Origin: Abditibacteriota bacterium
GTDB lineage: Bacteria; Armatimonadota; UBA5829
DNA: 5,556 nt
NCBI GenBank assembly: GCA_017959625.1
Contig: JAGDAG010000225.1
Coordinates: forward strand, 1-5,556
Direction: 5' to 3'
In this document: in pieces, positions 5,293 through 5,556 of the stretch
How positions within the stretch are numbered: the first letter of the stretch is position 1
Layout: every line of letters starts with the position of its first letter
The notes under the pieces: model-generated
Told to the model about the DNA's origin: nothing
Databases searched by the model: none
The model's input: only the letters and a program-made list of their open reading frames with translations
Program-made: the position numbers and the translations under genes

Positions 5293-5556
5293 ATGAAGCT
5301 TACTATAAAAAACGATCCGGATAAAAAAGCAACGTTTGATCCGAAAGAATACTTTCCTTTCAGAGCGGTGCTTTCCGATAAAGCAGCAGAGTTGGCTCAT
5401 ATAGGATTTTATTATAAAGACTCCAATCTTTTTGAACTGACCATTGACAGATCCACAGGCAGTATCATCGAAATGGTTCTGACTATATGCAATCGCTTCC
5501 AAATCAACAAGAAAAAGCTGATGCTTCCCGATATGGCAAATTCAGATATGATATCA
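5293..5556 (+). CDS. Partial hypothetical protein, immunity-protein-like (C-terminus outside window)
   Basis: From ATG 5293 the frame is open for 88 codons to the window edge. The translation is well ordered: YFPFRAVLSDKAAELAHIGF (residues 20-39), then a short segment containing LFELTIDRSTGSIIEMVLT (47-65), which reads as a beta-hairpin with a Thr-Gly turn. This pattern of acidic and aromatic residues with xLFELxIDxxTGxI resembles small immunity proteins carried beside polymorphic toxins, but I cannot name a family. The start is the only ATG after an in-frame TAA at 5272-5274. There is no good Shine-Dalgarno (AAAGGG at 5273-5278 is 14 bases away), so translation may depend on coupling to an upstream frame. 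GC is far below that of nrdJ, suggesting a separate origin. That it is a gene is likely; the function is a guess. Confidence 0.68.
   Translation, partial: MKLTIKNDPDKKATFDPKEYFPFRAVLSDKAAELAHIGFYYKDSNLFELTIDRSTGSIIEMVLTICNRFQINKKKLMLPDMANSDMIS

Noticed and set aside
5284..5502. 72-codon open frame on the - strand at the right edge
   Set aside because: The + strand frame over the same bases gives a far more protein-like sequence with regular hydrophobic patterning. The - strand frame is rich in Cys, Ile and Phe with no pattern.
1..5556. CRISPR array, tRNA, rRNA or insertion sequence
   Set aside because: Reading both strands, I found no regularly spaced repeats, no tRNA-like cloverleaf or rRNA core motifs, and no transposase or terminal inverted repeats.

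Overview
The window holds four confidently called genes on the + strand, a gene fragment at each edge, and no supportable gene on the - strand. Bases 1-5002 are GC-rich (sample lines inside nrdJ count at about 57-68% GC) and use ATA, AGA and AGG freely as codons. From about 5003 to the end the DNA is AT-rich (a hand count of 5041-5520 gives about 36% GC). The gene set is a heptose-kinase-like PfkB sugar kinase, a UroD/MtaA-superfamily protein and a B12-dependent class II ribonucleotide reductase with its own NrdR. It suggests an uncultured bacterium, probably anaerobic or facultative and perhaps diderm. I would think first of Armatimonadota/Abditibacteriota-, Planctomycetota- or Lentisphaerota-like lineages, but the sequence does not settle this.

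Layout: (a) 1-99, the 3' end of an unidentified gene, overlapping by 26 bases the start of (b) 74-1108, a single-domain PfkB kinase resembling the kinase half of RfaE/HldE, followed by a clear intrinsic terminator. (c) 1144-1260, a promoter region with T-tracts, a 16-bp palindrome where the -35 should be, a perfect extended -10 and a small leader hairpin. It drives (d) 1261-2214, a UroD-superfamily protein that is not the haem enzyme, again followed by an intrinsic terminator. (e) 2277-2339, a textbook extended -10 promoter flanked by two half-conserved NrdR boxes whose starts lie 32 bp apart. It drives (f) nrdR, 2340-2792, and (g) nrdJ, 2789-5002, an operon with a 4-base ATGA overlap. (h) 5003-5292, an AT-rich stretch with several palindromes, no convincing terminator, and a short open frame (5159-5287) that may be the tail of a broken gene. 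(i) 5293-5556, the 5' part of an AT-rich gene that runs off the edge and resembles small immunity-type proteins.

Working together: NrdR (Zn ribbon plus ATP cone) is expected to sense the nucleotide pool and repress its own promoter, so it would control NrdJ, the adenosylcobalamin enzyme that makes deoxyribonucleotides. NrdJ itself carries no ATP cone, so the ATP cone visible here is in the repressor. The composition step right after nrdJ marks a junction between conserved chromosome and accessory DNA. The most interesting parts are the NrdR-box arrangement around the nrdR -10 element and the possible orphan toxin-tail/immunity cassette at the right edge.
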